From: Pyronema omphalodes
Taxonomy: Eukaryota > Ascomycota > Pezizomycetes > Pezizales > Pyronemataceae
Direction of reading: 5' to 3'
DNA: 64,000 nt
Assembly (NCBI GenBank): GCA_024516155.1
Contig: JAJJXM010000058.1
Span: 248,001-312,000 of the forward strand
This document shows positions 44,627 through 57,600 of this stretch, one piece after another (the first letter of the stretch is position 1; every line of letters begins with the position of its first letter). Under the pieces are notes generated by a model. That model was not told the DNA's origin, searched no databases, and saw only the letters and a program-made list of their open reading frames with translations. The translations under genes and the position numbers were made by a program.

Positions 44627-46544
44627 GAAAAGCTTCTGGCAACATATGAACGGGATCTAGCTAAGAGAACGGTTACAAGGGATGATCTGCTGAGAACTCT
44701 ATGACTTGTCATAGTATAGGTGGGAGTTTTCATTGAGTGTTTGAGAATGTTTTAAAAGGTTCTGGCTACAAGCACAGTTATGATGGATGATTTACATAGA
44801 ATCGTATAATTTTACATAGCATAGGAAGGGGTTTTTATTGAGTAATCGGCATTGAGAAGAGTTGCGTATGGCATGGGTTCTAGGGTTTCTTAGTTCACAT
44901 ACGTGTCTAGAACCCAATGAATCAGACCCCTTTGTTACTTAACAGTCTATTCCTCATATTCATTGCCCAGGTTTCATGCGGTATGACAAACTTGGGTAAT
45001 ATATAGGGTTCCAGATATCTAGTCAGGTGGTATCTTGGCCCGTTTCACCCGTTGTATCCGCTATGTATTAATGCTCAAAAAGTAAAAGATAATTCATTTA
45101 ACGTTAGTCGGACTGAAAAGGTGGAATGTGTATAGTAGAACTACAAAAAGCTTCCATGATTTGAGGGGGATCTTGTGGAGAAATAGAGGTAAAATAAATC
45201 TCAAGACGCTGTTCTGACTAGGCGCCTGGAACTATGAGATTTTCACTTATCTATCCGCCGCATATCAGTGTAATCTCCCGTTCCGTCTCGCGACCCACTG
45301 TAATTAGCCACCGATAAATTCAGCAGAAATCCTTGAAAATTATATATACTCACCCCTGATATTCCATGTCATGTGAGTTTCGGTAATCTCACTCGCATTG
45401 GAAGCCTACTCATGAAGCTATAAGACTTTATTCATTCTTACCGGTGATAATAAATAAGGTTACTCTTGTAATCTACCTTCATCTATGTACCTACCGCTTT
45501 AATATACCAATCATGAAATCTTGGAATCATATAATCGGATGCCAACTTTGAGGCTAGTACGGGCTAAATCATTTCAACCTATGGTGCAAAACTTATCAAA
45601 AATTACCACATATATATCATATATACTCCAAACCAAAGATACACCAGAATACTTTTATTAGATTTATAACCTCCCATCCAGAGTATGGCTGTGCTGTGCA
45701 GTGTTAGTCCGAAGCAGACTTTGGTCATTATCTACATCACTTAATAAAAGTCTCGATGTACCATTGATAAATAGGGGAATATCACATTGATTTGATTTTT
45801 TGTGGGCTTTTGGGATTTTGGGTAAATTGTGTAGTGATGTATATAGAACATAATTTAATTACGCTAAGAGTGCTATGAGCTGCGTGCAGGTCAATGTTTA
45901 AAAACAGCAGGCAGTGGAGACGAAGAGCGATTGGAATAATGCAAGGGAGTGATAGGCAGTGACTGAGATTTAGGAGTGGATTATTATATATTGATGGAAA
46001 TCATGGTGTTTTGGATTGATATACAGCTATTATAAATTGAAATCTAGCGGGGTTACTTTTAATAGACTATTCTAATCAATCCACAATAATCGTTCTTAAA
46101 GCAACCTTCAAGATTGACTGACACCTCGAGTCCTCGATATATCTTACTAATTTAATGGAAACTACTGCTATAACATGATTCTAGATGTAATAGCAGCCAT
46201 AAACTGGGTTTATTATCTTGTGAGATTAGGTGAATCATGAAATCCATATGTACAATACGAGGTTACTAAGGCGATCAAAGTCATACTTGACATTAGAATT
46301 GTTCGTTGCTCCCGCCAAAATATATTCAAGCTTAGTTTCATAACGTAAAAAGCATGGGCTCGGATTCAGTGTAATGTAAAGGTGCTCCTAGGCTGGCAAC
46401 AAGCCTGCAGTAGCCGCAATGACGGTAATATTATTCTTTCCCCAGAAGCCCGGACTCTTAGACCAATGAAAGGACGCCTTTTATAGCTGTACCACACGTT
46501 TTCCAGTCTAGGGCAAGGTACGGTTTGGGGGGTCATGGATCTGT
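44627..46544. other. AT-rich intergenic region, no gene seen
   Basis: No ORF above background and no recognised repeat. Confidence 0.55.
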
Positions 46545-46823
46545 GGTTTATTTATTGAATCATACACTGACCGAGGCCTAAAAGGCCCATGCAGGAAAAA
46601 ACAATAAAACACCCAATATTCGTCCTCGTCCTCGTAATTCTAACCACCTTACGAGGCCCTTCGATTACCTAAACCCTTGATATCCACCCAATTTGAATAA
46701 AAACAACAAACAGAAAAAAAGAAAACATCAACACCGGAAAACAATAGTAAAATAAGTCACCGAGAACCAAACCTTCGTTTGAATTTGATTCTGAGAGGTA
46801 CCTTTATGGTATTCTACTCTTCT
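46545..46823 (-). mobile_element. Diverged 5'-truncated LINE copy (3' end)
   Basis: It carries the terminal block with GAGGCCTAAAAGGCCCATGC and the A-rich tail in the same orientation as the other copies, closest to the copy at 34351. A 9-bp repeat (TGGATCTGT) at 46536-46544 and 46824-46832 is a candidate TSD. Only about 275 bp remains and it is non-coding. Confidence 0.6.
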
Positions 46824-46832
46824 TGGATCTGT

Positions 46833-48076
46833 TTGCTTTATTGGGCCTGGGTGCCCCGTGTATAGCGAGTGCTTCATGGTGATTCAATTAGCACAGCAGT
46901 GGATAGCATAGCTTTTTGAGAGCAGATTGCAGAATGAGAATGAGAATAGCTGCATGGCTCAAGGTACAACTTTTGATTATTTACATATTTTTGCTTGTGT
47001 ATCATTTTTTATATCTGGTAGATGGCTAGTATTTGGGAAAAAAAAATATAGAAATTAAGATGAAGAAAAGAGAAGCATAGCAAGATTCAGAAGCGAATCA
47101 AGAACCCCCTAAAATTTATAGCAGGACAGCTTGAAATAAAAAATCAAAGAAAAAAAAAAAAAAAAAGAAAATTAAAGAATACAAAAAAAACAAGGAGGAA
47201 TGAATATTCGATGGCGTCGTTGGTTGCCCAGGAGGTCATTATGATGAGAGATAAAGGTGGAATTATAGTACATAGGTGTAATCTATTGTACGTGTTTTGA
47301 AATCAATTCTTATGCTTCTAAAATCAAGGGTATTTGTGTTTGGGATAAATGATAGGCAGGAAGGCACGTAGAATGCATAAGCCGTCTCATTTTGTTGTGT
47401 ACCTGGTGTCGAGTGGTCGTCAGGATAACCCAGTGCCTTATCCGCTTATAATTCATTTTTGGTTTGAAAAGTGAACATCAGTTCCAAAACCCTGAACCCT
47501 ATGATTTCAACGACTCAATAGGTACTTCAAGTTTGTATAACGAGTAGGCTCAACAGACTTTCTCGTTAGCGTAATATTGACAAGCCTTGCGGAAAGCCCT
47601 TTTAAGTGAGGCACTCACTCGTAACTTCCTAAAGCCTAGTACAAGATCCATATTTAGAGACGGACACGCGCCGCAGAGTTGTATGTACGCACGCATGTAG
47701 AAGATGGAATCAAAAAAAAAAAAAAAATCACGCATGAAACAGAAATTTTATCAGATTTCACGTCATACTTGAGCGATATCTAACCGATAAGGATCGGATA
47801 TCCCCGCTTTTCACTAGGAACACGCCGCCCGTACTCCGTAGCTGAGATCTAAGCTTCGATTTTGTTTCTGCATAAATGTGGATTTCGTTTGAATAGAGGC
47901 TGGCACGTATTGGGATTCTTCTCGAATTTTATGATCTTGTACTTGAGCCTTGGTGAACTTTGCGTGTTCGAGATATGTTCCCATGTGTTGAGTAAACTTA
48001 CATACTTAGAGGCACATTTGTATAGCGTGAACCTCACGCAGTCCAAGCCTTTGGCATATATAACCCTCCAGTATCA
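46833..48076. other. AT-rich intergenic region, no gene seen
   Basis: Contains A runs (for example 47151-47166) and short ORFs without support. Confidence 0.5.
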
Positions 48077-48079
48077 TAA

Positions 48080-48786
48080 GGGCCTGTTTGGTGGTACGGA
48101 ATACGCCGTAGTACACGCTAATACATGGAAATACATAGACATTTGTATTTTCCGCGCGTTTTGCGGGCCCGTAGACAGGGACAAGAATACATTGTATTCG
48201 ACCTGATTTTGTATTCTACCCGACCCCTAAATACATTTCGTGTACCACAGAGTATCACAGAGGACAACAACGAGCAAAAATTTTCACCACCACCACTAAA
48301 CCAAATGAAGCAACGCGACCCAAAAAAAATCGCGTAACAGCCACCGTGACATCGCCAAATGTGAGGCCGCGATAAAAACCATTTCCACAGATCTTCAACC
48401 ATCAGTCGCCAATTACATCTCCACAAATCATGCAAAACCATTGACAGCTCATATTTGATGTTGCCAAACTTTCTCCCGAATGCCTAATGATGCGCATATG
48501 TATAGGCGACGTGCATTGATGGGGAGCAGTTGATGGTGACTTCAGAGGGTAAACGCGTTCGGAATGCCAGATGGTTGGTTGTCGCTGGATGGAATGTGGC
48601 TGTAGAAAGTGGCTTGTGGGCAGAACCCACCGGTCCTAACAGGCGCTGTCTACAGCTGTCCTCGCGCCGCAAAACGATTTTTCCTAGCGCCAAATACATG
48701 GTATTCATGTATCGTGGTACTGGGACCTAACCTTGTCTACGGGCAATTTTTGAACCACAATGTATTTTTTACCGCCAAACAGGCCC
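48080..48786. mobile_element. PIF/Harbinger-like non-autonomous DNA transposon (MITE-like)
   Basis: It is 707 bp. The left end reads GGGCCTGTTTGGTGGTA and the right end, inverted, reads GGGCCTGTTTGGCGGTA. The flanking 3-bp repeat TAA (48077-48079 and 48787-48789) fits the TWA target of PIF/Harbinger. Imperfect inverted arms extend about 100-150 bp inward: CGTTTTGCGG and GTAGACAGG-type blocks occur in both arms. No transposase ORF is present, so it would need a helper. Confidence 0.75.
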
Positions 48787-49110
48787 TAAAAGCTTGACGA
48801 GTGGCCTGGGCCCTCTGAATCACGAATTCGAGGTTGGCAGTTGTTTAGGGTTCAGTCGGTGTGATTTGGGGCCAGTTTCCTGGGGCGTCGCCTGGCGACG
48901 AGGCTCCAAAGAGGGGTAGTGTGAGGCATCTAAAACTTGGCGATACCTGCGCCATCACAGGCCAATCAAAGGAAGGCCACCAGCTGCAAGACGTTCGGGT
49001 AACTGGCATATGCAACTACCCTCACACCCCGCCACAGTCCATTCCTTTTTTTACTTTGCTGCCCCACTACTTTTCGGAGAGTCATAACTTCACGCAACAA
49101 AACACCAACC

Positions 49111-50568
49111 ATGGCTACGGTCGTGCTCGGAAGTCAGTGGGGTGACGAAGGCAAGGGCAAACTTGTCGACGTCCTCTGCGAGGATATCGATGTCTGCGCC
49201 CGATGCGCTGGAGGAAACAACGCCGGACACACCATTGTCGCAAACGGAATCAGCTACGACTTCCATATCCTACCTTCAGGTCAATTTCTCCTTCTTCCGG
49301 CTGTGGCACGCGAACTGGCACGTTTGGTTTTCCCGCACGAGTGCGGGTTACACAGGGTCGCAGCTTGGAGTTTTTTGTGTAACATCGAGAAATTATGGGT
49401 TGCTGATTTGTAGCAACAAAATAGGCCTTGTTAACCCCAAGTGTTTGAACCTTATTGGAACCGGAACCGTTGTTCACGTCCCCTCTTTCTTCGCTGAGTT
49501 GAAGGCGATCCAGGACAAGGGACTCGACTCCACCGACCGCATCTTCATTTCCGACCGTGCCCACCTCGTCTTTGACCTTCACCAGTTGGTCGACGGACTT
49601 GAGGAGGTCGAGCTCGGCGCAAAGAACATTGGTACTACCCGCAAGGGAATCGGCCCAACTTACTCCACCAAGGCCTCCCGCAGCGGAATCCGTGTTCACG
49701 AGCTCTTCGACTGGCCTGTTTTCGAGCGCAAGTTGCGCCTTCTCGCTGACGGTTACAAGAAGCGTTTCGGTGACCTTCTCGGAGACTACAGCGTTGACAA
49801 AGAGCTTGAGCAGTACAAGGTCTACACCGAGACTCTCCGGCCATACGTTGTCGATGCCGTTCCCTTCATGCAGAGTGCGGTCGCTGCCAAGAAGAAGATT
49901 CTTGTTGAGGGTGCCAATGCTCTCATGTTGGACATTGACTACGGAACTTACCCCTACGTTACCAGCTCTAACACTGGTATTGGAGGTGTTATCACCGGTC
50001 TTGCCATCTCTCCTTTCAACATTAAGAACATTATTGGAGTTGTGAAGGCTTACACTACTCGTGTTGGATCCGGACCTTTCCCCACTGAGCAGTTGAACGT
50101 TTGTTTTCCGCCTCCTCTTCTTTCTGCATGCCTAACATCTTCTAGGAGCAAGGTGAGCACCTTCAGTCCGTTGGACGTGAGTGGGGTGTTACCACTGGAC
50201 GTAAGCGCCGTTGTGGATGGCTCGACTTGGTTCTTCTCAAGTACTCTACTGCCGTCAACCACTACACCTCATTAAACATTACCAAGCTCGACATTCTTGA
50301 TGGATTGAAGGAGCTCAAGGTTGCCGTTGCCTACAAGATTGGTGGTGTTGAGCTTGAGTCTTTCCCCGCAGATCTTGGAGTTTTGGCCCAGTGCGAGCCC
50401 GTCTACAAGACCTTCAAGCCTTGGTCTGAGCCTACTACCGGATTAACAGAATACTCCCAGCTTCCTCAGGAGGCTAAGGAATACATTCAGTTTATCGAAG
50501 ACTTTATCGGTGTTAAGATTGACTACATCGGTGTTGGTCCTGGAAGAGAGCACATGCTCAGAAAGTAA
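49111..50568 (+). CDS. ADE12: Adenylosuccinate synthetase
   Basis: Three exons give about 421 aa: 49111-49279, 49425-50098 and 50146-50568. The first intron is 145 bp (donor GTCAAT), the second 47 bp (GTTTGT..CTAAC..TAG). The enzyme joins aspartate to IMP using GTP, the first step from IMP to AMP. Family motifs are intact: [11 protein letters not shown] at the N-terminus, NAGHTI with the catalytic His, [29 protein letters not shown] and [16 protein letters not shown], with the substrate loop [11 protein letters not shown] between. The length equals that of other fungal enzymes. The ATG follows ACC. The alternative frame through intron 1 is an artefact of its lack of stops. It is a single-copy housekeeping gene and acts in the cytosol. 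Confidence 0.97.
49332..49347 (+). other. Perfect hairpin inside ADE12 intron 1
   Basis: CCCGCA, loop CGAG, TGCGGG: a compact GC-rich stem-loop in the unusually long first intron. Confidence 0.6.
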
Positions 50569-51078
50569 GAAGTGGTCGTGGAGTAGAATTATATCCCGGT
50601 TGTTTGTTTTAGAAGCACAGGCGTATGGATAGATATGTAATTGATTTCTTGCAAGCCAACTTGAAAATCCTTTGTGGGACATGGTTGTAATGGCATACTT
50701 AATAAGCCTTGTGGCTGCGCGTGAAGGTTTCCAAATGCCGCCTATCATTCTTCTACGTTCGTGACTCCAAAATCTTGCAAAGTATTTCCAGGCGATGATC
50801 CCTTTTTACCGAGCGGTACTTCTAAGGACATCTATTTAGCCCCCTGCGTTTATCCCTCTTCCATGACGTATTAGGTGGACTTAACAAATCGCGCAATTTT
50901 GCAAACCCTGTGCCTCCTTATCTCAATTAATCCATGTGAGGTGGGGTCGTAATAACCAGACCCTTGGGATCGGATCTTGCAGGATTGCGCAGCCATGCGA
51001 CACCCCTTTCTGACTGCCTTGGGTGGGAAAATGAAGTGGAAAGGAAAACACAGGTTGAAAAAAAGGTTAGAAAAAATA

Positions 51079-51150
51079 TAGCAACACCTCGTTTCGATCG
51101 AGGGACCTCCGGGTTATGAGCCCGGCGCGCTTCCGCTGCGCCATGTTGCT
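51079..51150 (-). tRNA. Initiator tRNA-Met (CAT)
   Basis: The 72 nt fold into a complete cloverleaf: acceptor AGCAACA/TGTTGCT with A1-U72, D arm GCGC..GCGC, anticodon arm CCGGG CTCATAA CCCGG with anticodon CAT, and T arm CCTCG ATCGAAA CGAGG. A1-U72 and the AUCG T-loop mark the eukaryotic initiator rather than elongator tRNA. There is no intron. A run of six T follows on the minus strand (plus-strand bases 51071-51076), a Pol III terminator. Confidence 0.95.
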
Positions 51151-53132
51151 TGATAGTGCTTCACATGTAACAATAAAACCATAACCCAAATTACAATAGT
51201 GCTCTTGACCCGTTGAATTTTACCTCAGAGAAACCTTCCGCTGCCGGGCTTTAATTCAGGCGGTAAGGTTGATTATTCGTGCCAAGGTGGTGCTAATTCA
51301 CCGCCTTGGCACGAGTAACCCTGGACCCTGGTCACAGTCGACATAACCGATCATTATGTATCACTCTCGCTACAGGGCAGTTACTGTTACACAGCACATT
51401 AGGGTAAAGACACGGCCGCTTGCTATCTCTGTTGAAGTTGAATTTGCTATTCACACAGGGATTAGATATTTGTTTCTGGAACGTAGGTTCATTGTGCGTC
51501 TGCATCATTAGATACATAACATAATGGCGTCGGTAGCATACATACAGGAAGGGCCGAATCTGCACTTTTTCGGAACTAGGGCTTTCTATTGTTTGGTTAT
51601 TTGATGGTGATGGAAGTTTGATTGTGTTGGATTGGATGCAAGCTGCATGGTTTCATATGGAGACGGGATCATTGGATTGTATACGCTTTGTTTTTTCTCC
51701 TGTATTCATTGGTTATGTTCATTGATAATTTGTGAATGATGGGCTTGGAGAAGATGGATTTTTATTTCGCGATGGATATTTATGCTGATCCTTTTTGAGC
51801 TTTGGTGTGGGTTTAAATATAATTCGTAAGGCTTGTAGGATGATGAGTACTGGGTAGACTTAGTGGTAGAAAATTGTAGCGTTTGAACGGTGTTATTACA
51901 ACCTTTTTTTCTCGACATCTTGATAACCAAGTAGAATTCTTGAAACATGCGTATAGTACCACGATCAAGCAAGAGATATATGTGAACAGGCTCTGCATAC
52001 TCCTGGGGGTTGACCACTGGTAATGAAATTAGAATGGTATCCAATGATGGATTTTGAATTCTGGATTACAATTACGTTGTGATGTAAACTATACATTGAG
52101 TCTTGCATTCTGTCATAAAAATACAATTCCTCAAATTACCACCTACCCCTATATTTATAAATAAGATAAGCATTGATGGTTGATTATGATCGAAATTATG
52201 CCAACCTTCAGGTGTCGAAAAATGATATATCTATTAAGATCCGTAATGATTGGAAATTATGCATGCTTTGTCTATAAGACAGGTCCGATGTGGCTATGCG
52301 ATTGTTCTTTCTCTTTCTTTTTTCGACAGTTTAGTAGCTCTTGACTGACTGAAACCACAGCCTTGAGAACTGACATGTATTAAAACAACTAGCTTTGACA
52401 ACTTATGTATGGAATCTCCTCCAATTATCTTTCATGGATCATAAAGATTATTACAAGTTTATGAATAAGTCAACAATGTCTCGCTACAATCAAACACCGC
52501 GCTTATTTGGCTTTGTGATTCTTGCCTTAATCTTGTTTTCAGAGGTCGGAGTATGATATCAAATCCAAAGGCATTTGGATATCGTACTATTAACATCGAG
52601 CCCTTTCGAGCTCTATCACGGCGTTTGCTTATCAAACCCAAAATTTCATATCTCAGTGTAGATAACTTTTAGTCTGAATCATCTTTGGGAGTAGTGCAAA
52701 AAGGAGCTCTTCATAATCACACTTTAGGGCGGCGATGCCAGTCTACCAAACCGCATCAACTATAACAAGAGAAAGAAGTTTGATAAAAATAGAGTGGTTC
52801 GTAGGGCGAATGCGAGAGGAAACCTGCAGTATGTACCTCTTTGTCTTGAATTAATCAATCTGCATTCCGTAATATTATAGTAACCGTATGTCACATGCCA
52901 AATCACTTCCCCTGATCATATGTATTGTTCCCGGCGTAATGTGAGGCGAGGTAAAGTATGTTTCCTGTTTTTTTTTTCTTCACTTCTTTCTTTGTTCACT
53001 TCGTAGACAGATGAAAGAAATTGAATCATAAGATAGAAATTCTATGTGGAGAATCTGGGATATAATAAAAGATAGTTTTCTGGGAGTGCGAGCTGTTTGT
53101 TTTCGCATTATTCGATAACTGCTCCTACGATC
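51151..53132. other. Intergenic region, no gene seen
   Basis: AT-rich with only short ORFs. A T run near 52970 lies upstream of the RNase H-like gene. Confidence 0.5.
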
Positions 53133-54011
53133 ATGTCACTTTCTTCCAGGTTGGGTTCCGTTTCGTGGGAACTTTGGACGGGTTTTAGAAGACCCGTTCC
53201 AATTAGCAATCAGCTGATCCCTGCCAACTATATTCGATGTAAAAATATTTCGACAAATAGTGTGTCGCCAACCTCCGGTTCGACCTCGCGCACAAAGGGT
53301 TCTCGTAAGGCCTCAAATGATATATGGGCGGATTTTTCACGCGATGGACTTGGTAAGTATTTCCCCAGCGACAAAGCGTATTTTCAGGAGCTAAGTCCCT
53401 CGTCAGCTCTTCCAAAGCACAGAATAAGAGAAATACTCTCAACTGAATCCGAAGGCCCAAAAAGGGTAATAACATCATCACGAGAAGTTGCAACTAAAGC
53501 AGCAAAAGAAGCGAGTGACATACCCGGTAATTTATTCACCGACGGATCTCGACTCGAATCAGGATACTGCGGTAGTTCAGTAGTTTGGAAAACCGCAACA
53601 GACGATATCTGGCATAACCAAAGAATCCATCTTGGAGATGATAAAGATGTTCTCGACGCGGAACTTTATGCTATTTCTGAAGCTTTACAAACGGCGATGG
53701 ATCGGAAAATATTGACGGATGGGAGAAAGGAGGTTAGAATATACTCGGACTCGTTATCAGCGTTGCACAGCATTCAGAACAAGTGCAGGGACCCGTGGAA
53801 ATGGTTGGTGAAGAGAATTGGAGAAAGGGAAAACTTGCTCCTTAAAGGTGGATACACGGTACAATATCATTGGGTTCCGGGTCATGAGGGGATCCGTGGG
53901 AATGAGGAAGCTGATAAAGCTGCTAAGACAGCTGCTGCCATGCCCGTAATGGCAGGAGTCACGCACATTCGGAGAGAAGATCTCTTTCAAAAAATTAAAA
54001 GAAAAAAGTGA
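53133..54011 (+). CDS. Stand-alone RNase H-like protein, LINE-related
   Basis: A single 292-aa exon from the ATG at 53133. The C-terminal half is an RNase H fold with all four acidic residues in place: FTDGSR, DAELYA, YSDSLSAL and NEEADKAAK, plus WVPGHEGIRG. This pattern matches RNase H domains of LINE ORF2 proteins, such as the one at 7897, rather than cellular RNase H1, and no hybrid-binding domain is seen. No RT or endonuclease sequence surrounds it. The N-terminal 130 aa are not RNase H. The first 30 residues are poor in acidic residues and contain Arg, which could be a mitochondrial presequence. It may be a domesticated element gene or an intact remnant. After the stop, a few more codons in a shifted frame look related. 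Confidence 0.7.
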   Translation: MSLSSRLGSVSWELWTGFRRPVPISNQLIPANYIRCKNISTNSVSPTSGSTSRTKGSRKASNDIWADFSRDGLGKYFPSDKAYFQELSPSSALPKHRIREILSTESEGPKRVITSSREVATKAAKEASDIPGNLFTDGSRLESGYCGSSVVWKTATDDIWHNQRIHLGDDKDVLDAELYAISEALQTAMDRKILTDGRKEVRIYSDSLSALHSIQNKCRDPWKWLVKRIGERENLLLKGGYTVQYHWVPGHEGIRGNEEADKAAKTAAAMPVMAGVTHIRREDLFQKIKRKK

Positions 54012-54621
54012 CTAAGGAAGCCACTGGAATAGAGAATATGGCGAAAAGGAAGGATATCTGACAGATGGACGAGGGTGATTGGTTTAATGGTATGATGGAA
54101 TGAACAGAGCACCTCTGGAAGGAAGAAGAAGCGTTGAAGATTGAGCAGGACGAAGACAAGTTGTTGGCTTCGGGTAGCGATAGTAGAAATCATGTAATGA
54201 ATTAAGCGGATGTAGTTCATTAGGTTTGCTTTATTGAAATGTTTGGAGTGATGGAATGTTATGGAATGAGTACAGCTAACTCAAATGGAGCGTATTTGCG
54301 ACTGATATAGACACTGGAAGAAAAACACCCTAATAGGCTGTATATGACTTGAAAGGCCACAGAGAATACCATTTACAAGGTGAATATTATCGTTTCCCGG
54401 ACTGGGACAGCTGAGTAATGATGTAAAAAATATTATTGCATGATCTGTAAATTATAAACAAAATCACAAATCTTCTACAAATTTACAAAAGCATTATAAA
54501 CTTCAAACCTCACTAGTTTAGCTTCTACTATGGTATACTTCTTCTCTTTCAAATATCTTCCGCCCTTTGCTATCTCGCTCGCATTACCAGCCCCCATTTC
54601 CAACTACCCTATCACCATCTC
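54012..54621. other. Intergenic region, no gene seen
   Basis: No supported ORF. It separates the converging RNase H-like gene and CPS1. Confidence 0.5.
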
Positions 54622-57600
54622 TCAACCGCCATATCCCCATCCCTCCTGCACACTGTTTCTAGAACTCCACGTACTCTGCGTGCTCCTTCTATTAGTCTTT
54701 TCTGGCACCTCCAACCTCGGCGTCTGTTCGCCATCCCCATAATAACTTCCTCTCATGCTTCCGCTCTTTATGCTCCCCCTCCAACTCCTCTCATCCCCCC
54801 TACTATCCCTCAATTCCAACGCTTCCAACTCATTCGGCAAACCTGGTTCCATCTCCGCCCAGCTTCCTCTACTCGTTCCCATGGTTCCTCTGGGTGTTCC
54901 CCTCGGTGTCAATCCACCTTGGGGGCCTCCCCTAATACCAAACTGCGCCACCACACCTCCTCTTCTCGTGACCCAGCCAGCCAATATCTTCCCCCTCTGT
55001 TTCTCCCCCAATCTAGACCTCGGGAAATCTCCCTTGCCCACAAAAGCAACAATATCAACCACCACCTGATGACCCTCCAAAATCGCCCCAACAATAACAG
55101 GTACCATTGATGCCAGATAACTCTTCACATGTACTTCCACCAACACCACTACTAACCCCCCTGCCTGGAAGCAAGCACTTCCCGATGGTACAATATTTCT
55201 ATGACACCTCTCAACCGAGGATTCAATATCAATCGGGAAATGTTGTAACCCATTTACTTCAATAGTATCACCAATTCCTCCTAACAGAAATAGAATTTGC
55301 ATCTCAACCATTCCACCTCCTGGACCAATCGGTCTACTCACAGTATGCAAGAAACCAAGATCTCCAGTTCTCACGTACTCCGTTTCATCACCATCAACAA
55401 TTCTACCTCTAAATCTGCTATCGTCGAAGGGATCTTTAGAGCCGTAAAACGAGTGGACGTTCGCCTCGCTGACGACCCAGATCTCTCCGTATTCTCCAAC
55501 ATGAGAAAGTCGGCAGGTTTCGGGGTTGACTATGGCGACTTGAGTTTGAACGGGCACCATGCCAGAGTCTTGGAGAAGTAAGGAGGTGGGATAAAGTGGG
55601 TCGGACGGAGAGAGTGGATGGACCAAACCCCGCCGCAGTGCTTTCGGACAGAGAGAAAGGCTAATGGGTTCGATATTCATGTATGAACGGGTGGCGATCA
55701 TTGGGTTCAATACATGAGAGTAGACGGTGTTGATGGCGGTGCGATCAAGGCCGGTGGTGGCGAAGTGGAGGCGAACTTTTTGGACTAGAGGAAGTTAGAG
55801 GAAGTTGAATGGAATGCAGAAGGAAATTTGTACTTACAGATATCAGGCCTAGGACGTCCATCGCAGGTTATCATCAGATTCCGAAGTTCGTGCATGGTAA
55901 AACCCTTCGCAGGCATAGAGGCGACGGCATGATCCAGCATTTGACGGGTTGCATAGGTATCTTTGATTTTGTATCGAGAGAGGGTTAAGAACAAGCTCAT
56001 TGGGTTTTGGGCAAAGTCGATGGGTGAGACAAGGTATGTTGGTGCTCCTATTGATTATCAGCCACCAGTGCAATTCACTATTCAGTGTCGAAGGAAAGTA
56101 CATACCGACAAAAATACCCATCAACCAACTCATGACAAAGCCCATTCCTGAATGACTTCTCACACAACCCACCACAGGCTTACTAGAAGTCATCTGACAA
56201 GTCTCCTTCATAACCTTACAGATTCCCATTATTGTATCATGACCTAAGGCCACAGAAACTCTCCTCTGATCCGCCGTCCAATAAGTCCAAACCAAAGCCA
56301 CAAAGTCCTGCTTAACCCAGTTTTCATTCACCGTAAACCCAAGATCTCTACAACCCTGGGAACTCTTGGGGGGCTTAGCAGTATTATGAACAGGTGGTAA
56401 CTTCGTCTTTAATATCTGAGCCGAACCCTTCAAATTCGTTGACAACGGCTTCGATTTTAATAACGTATCAACCTCCGCATTGACCAAAAACACCTTGACG
56501 TTAAAATCTGTAACTATATGTAGCAGGGCAGGAACATCTTCATGAATCCTTGTCGGGTCTAAAGGTGCCAAAGGAATTGCTACTATCCCTAGACAGAAAC
56601 ATGCATGTAATGCATACAAAAATTCTTCGCTGTGGGTATACATCAATACGGCATGATCTCCAGGTTTTAGCTTAAGCTTGTTTTTCAGTGTTGAAGCCAC
56701 AGCTGCAATTTTAGTATCCAGCTTCTTCCAGGTAACACCCTTCCCCTCTCTTCCCCGGGAGTCGATGCTGCAGTATGATAGCTCCTCTGCCTGTCGGGCC
56801 ACTCTCCATTGTAAAAGATCCACTATACTGGTAAAGTTGTTGAGGGGGGTAGAAGTGCGATCGTCGATTACCACCACTCTGTAATCAACACCAGAATATT
56901 GTTTTTCTTGATGTGCCAACATCTCCTGGCGAGCTTCGGTAGCCAGGGGACTCCAGACGCCACCAACAGGGTCGATACCGATAGGTAAATTCCTGACTGC
57001 ACGCTCCACCCCAAAGTCAACATGAACACAAGGAATTGTTCCAGCATCGAAATCCTTTCGGCAAAGCATATTACCGATTTCTCTTCTGCCATTTTTGAAA
57101 ACCCTAGGAAGTGTATTAGGTGCAGTTATCATAACGCAGTAAACACGTAGTTGATGTTCGTTTAATAATAACTCCATACACTTTTCTGATAAAGAATCCA
57201 GAACCGCAACATCGAGTTGTTTTGCAGCTCCTCCAGCTGTTGTTGGTGCCGTTGAGGCTGCTGGGGATTCTAATAAGATAACAGGTAGATGCTCATCGTT
57301 TACGAAAACGTCGAATGCTGTGCAATCAAATACTTTGCTAAGACCTCGCATTATGGTGAACACAAGGTGTTGAACAAAGAAATAGCGGAATTCCTGAGGA
57401 GCAGGCTGGTCAAGTTCGTCGTCGGCCTGTTCTTCCCATTCGACTCGTTGTCGGATTCGATCCTCGTAAAGGCCGAGAACGTAGATTCGTCCGTCGATAA
57501 CGCAGCCCAGAAGACCGGTACGGAGAAATTCGGGCTCCACAATGATGGGGTTCGGATCCCCAGGACCAAATTTGTACGGTCGCGCATGGAAGATAGTTTC

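Noticed and set aside
49280..49424. ADE12 read through intron 1
   Set aside because: The second ORF spans it in another frame, but joining 49279 to 49425 restores the conserved LPSGLVNPK segment.
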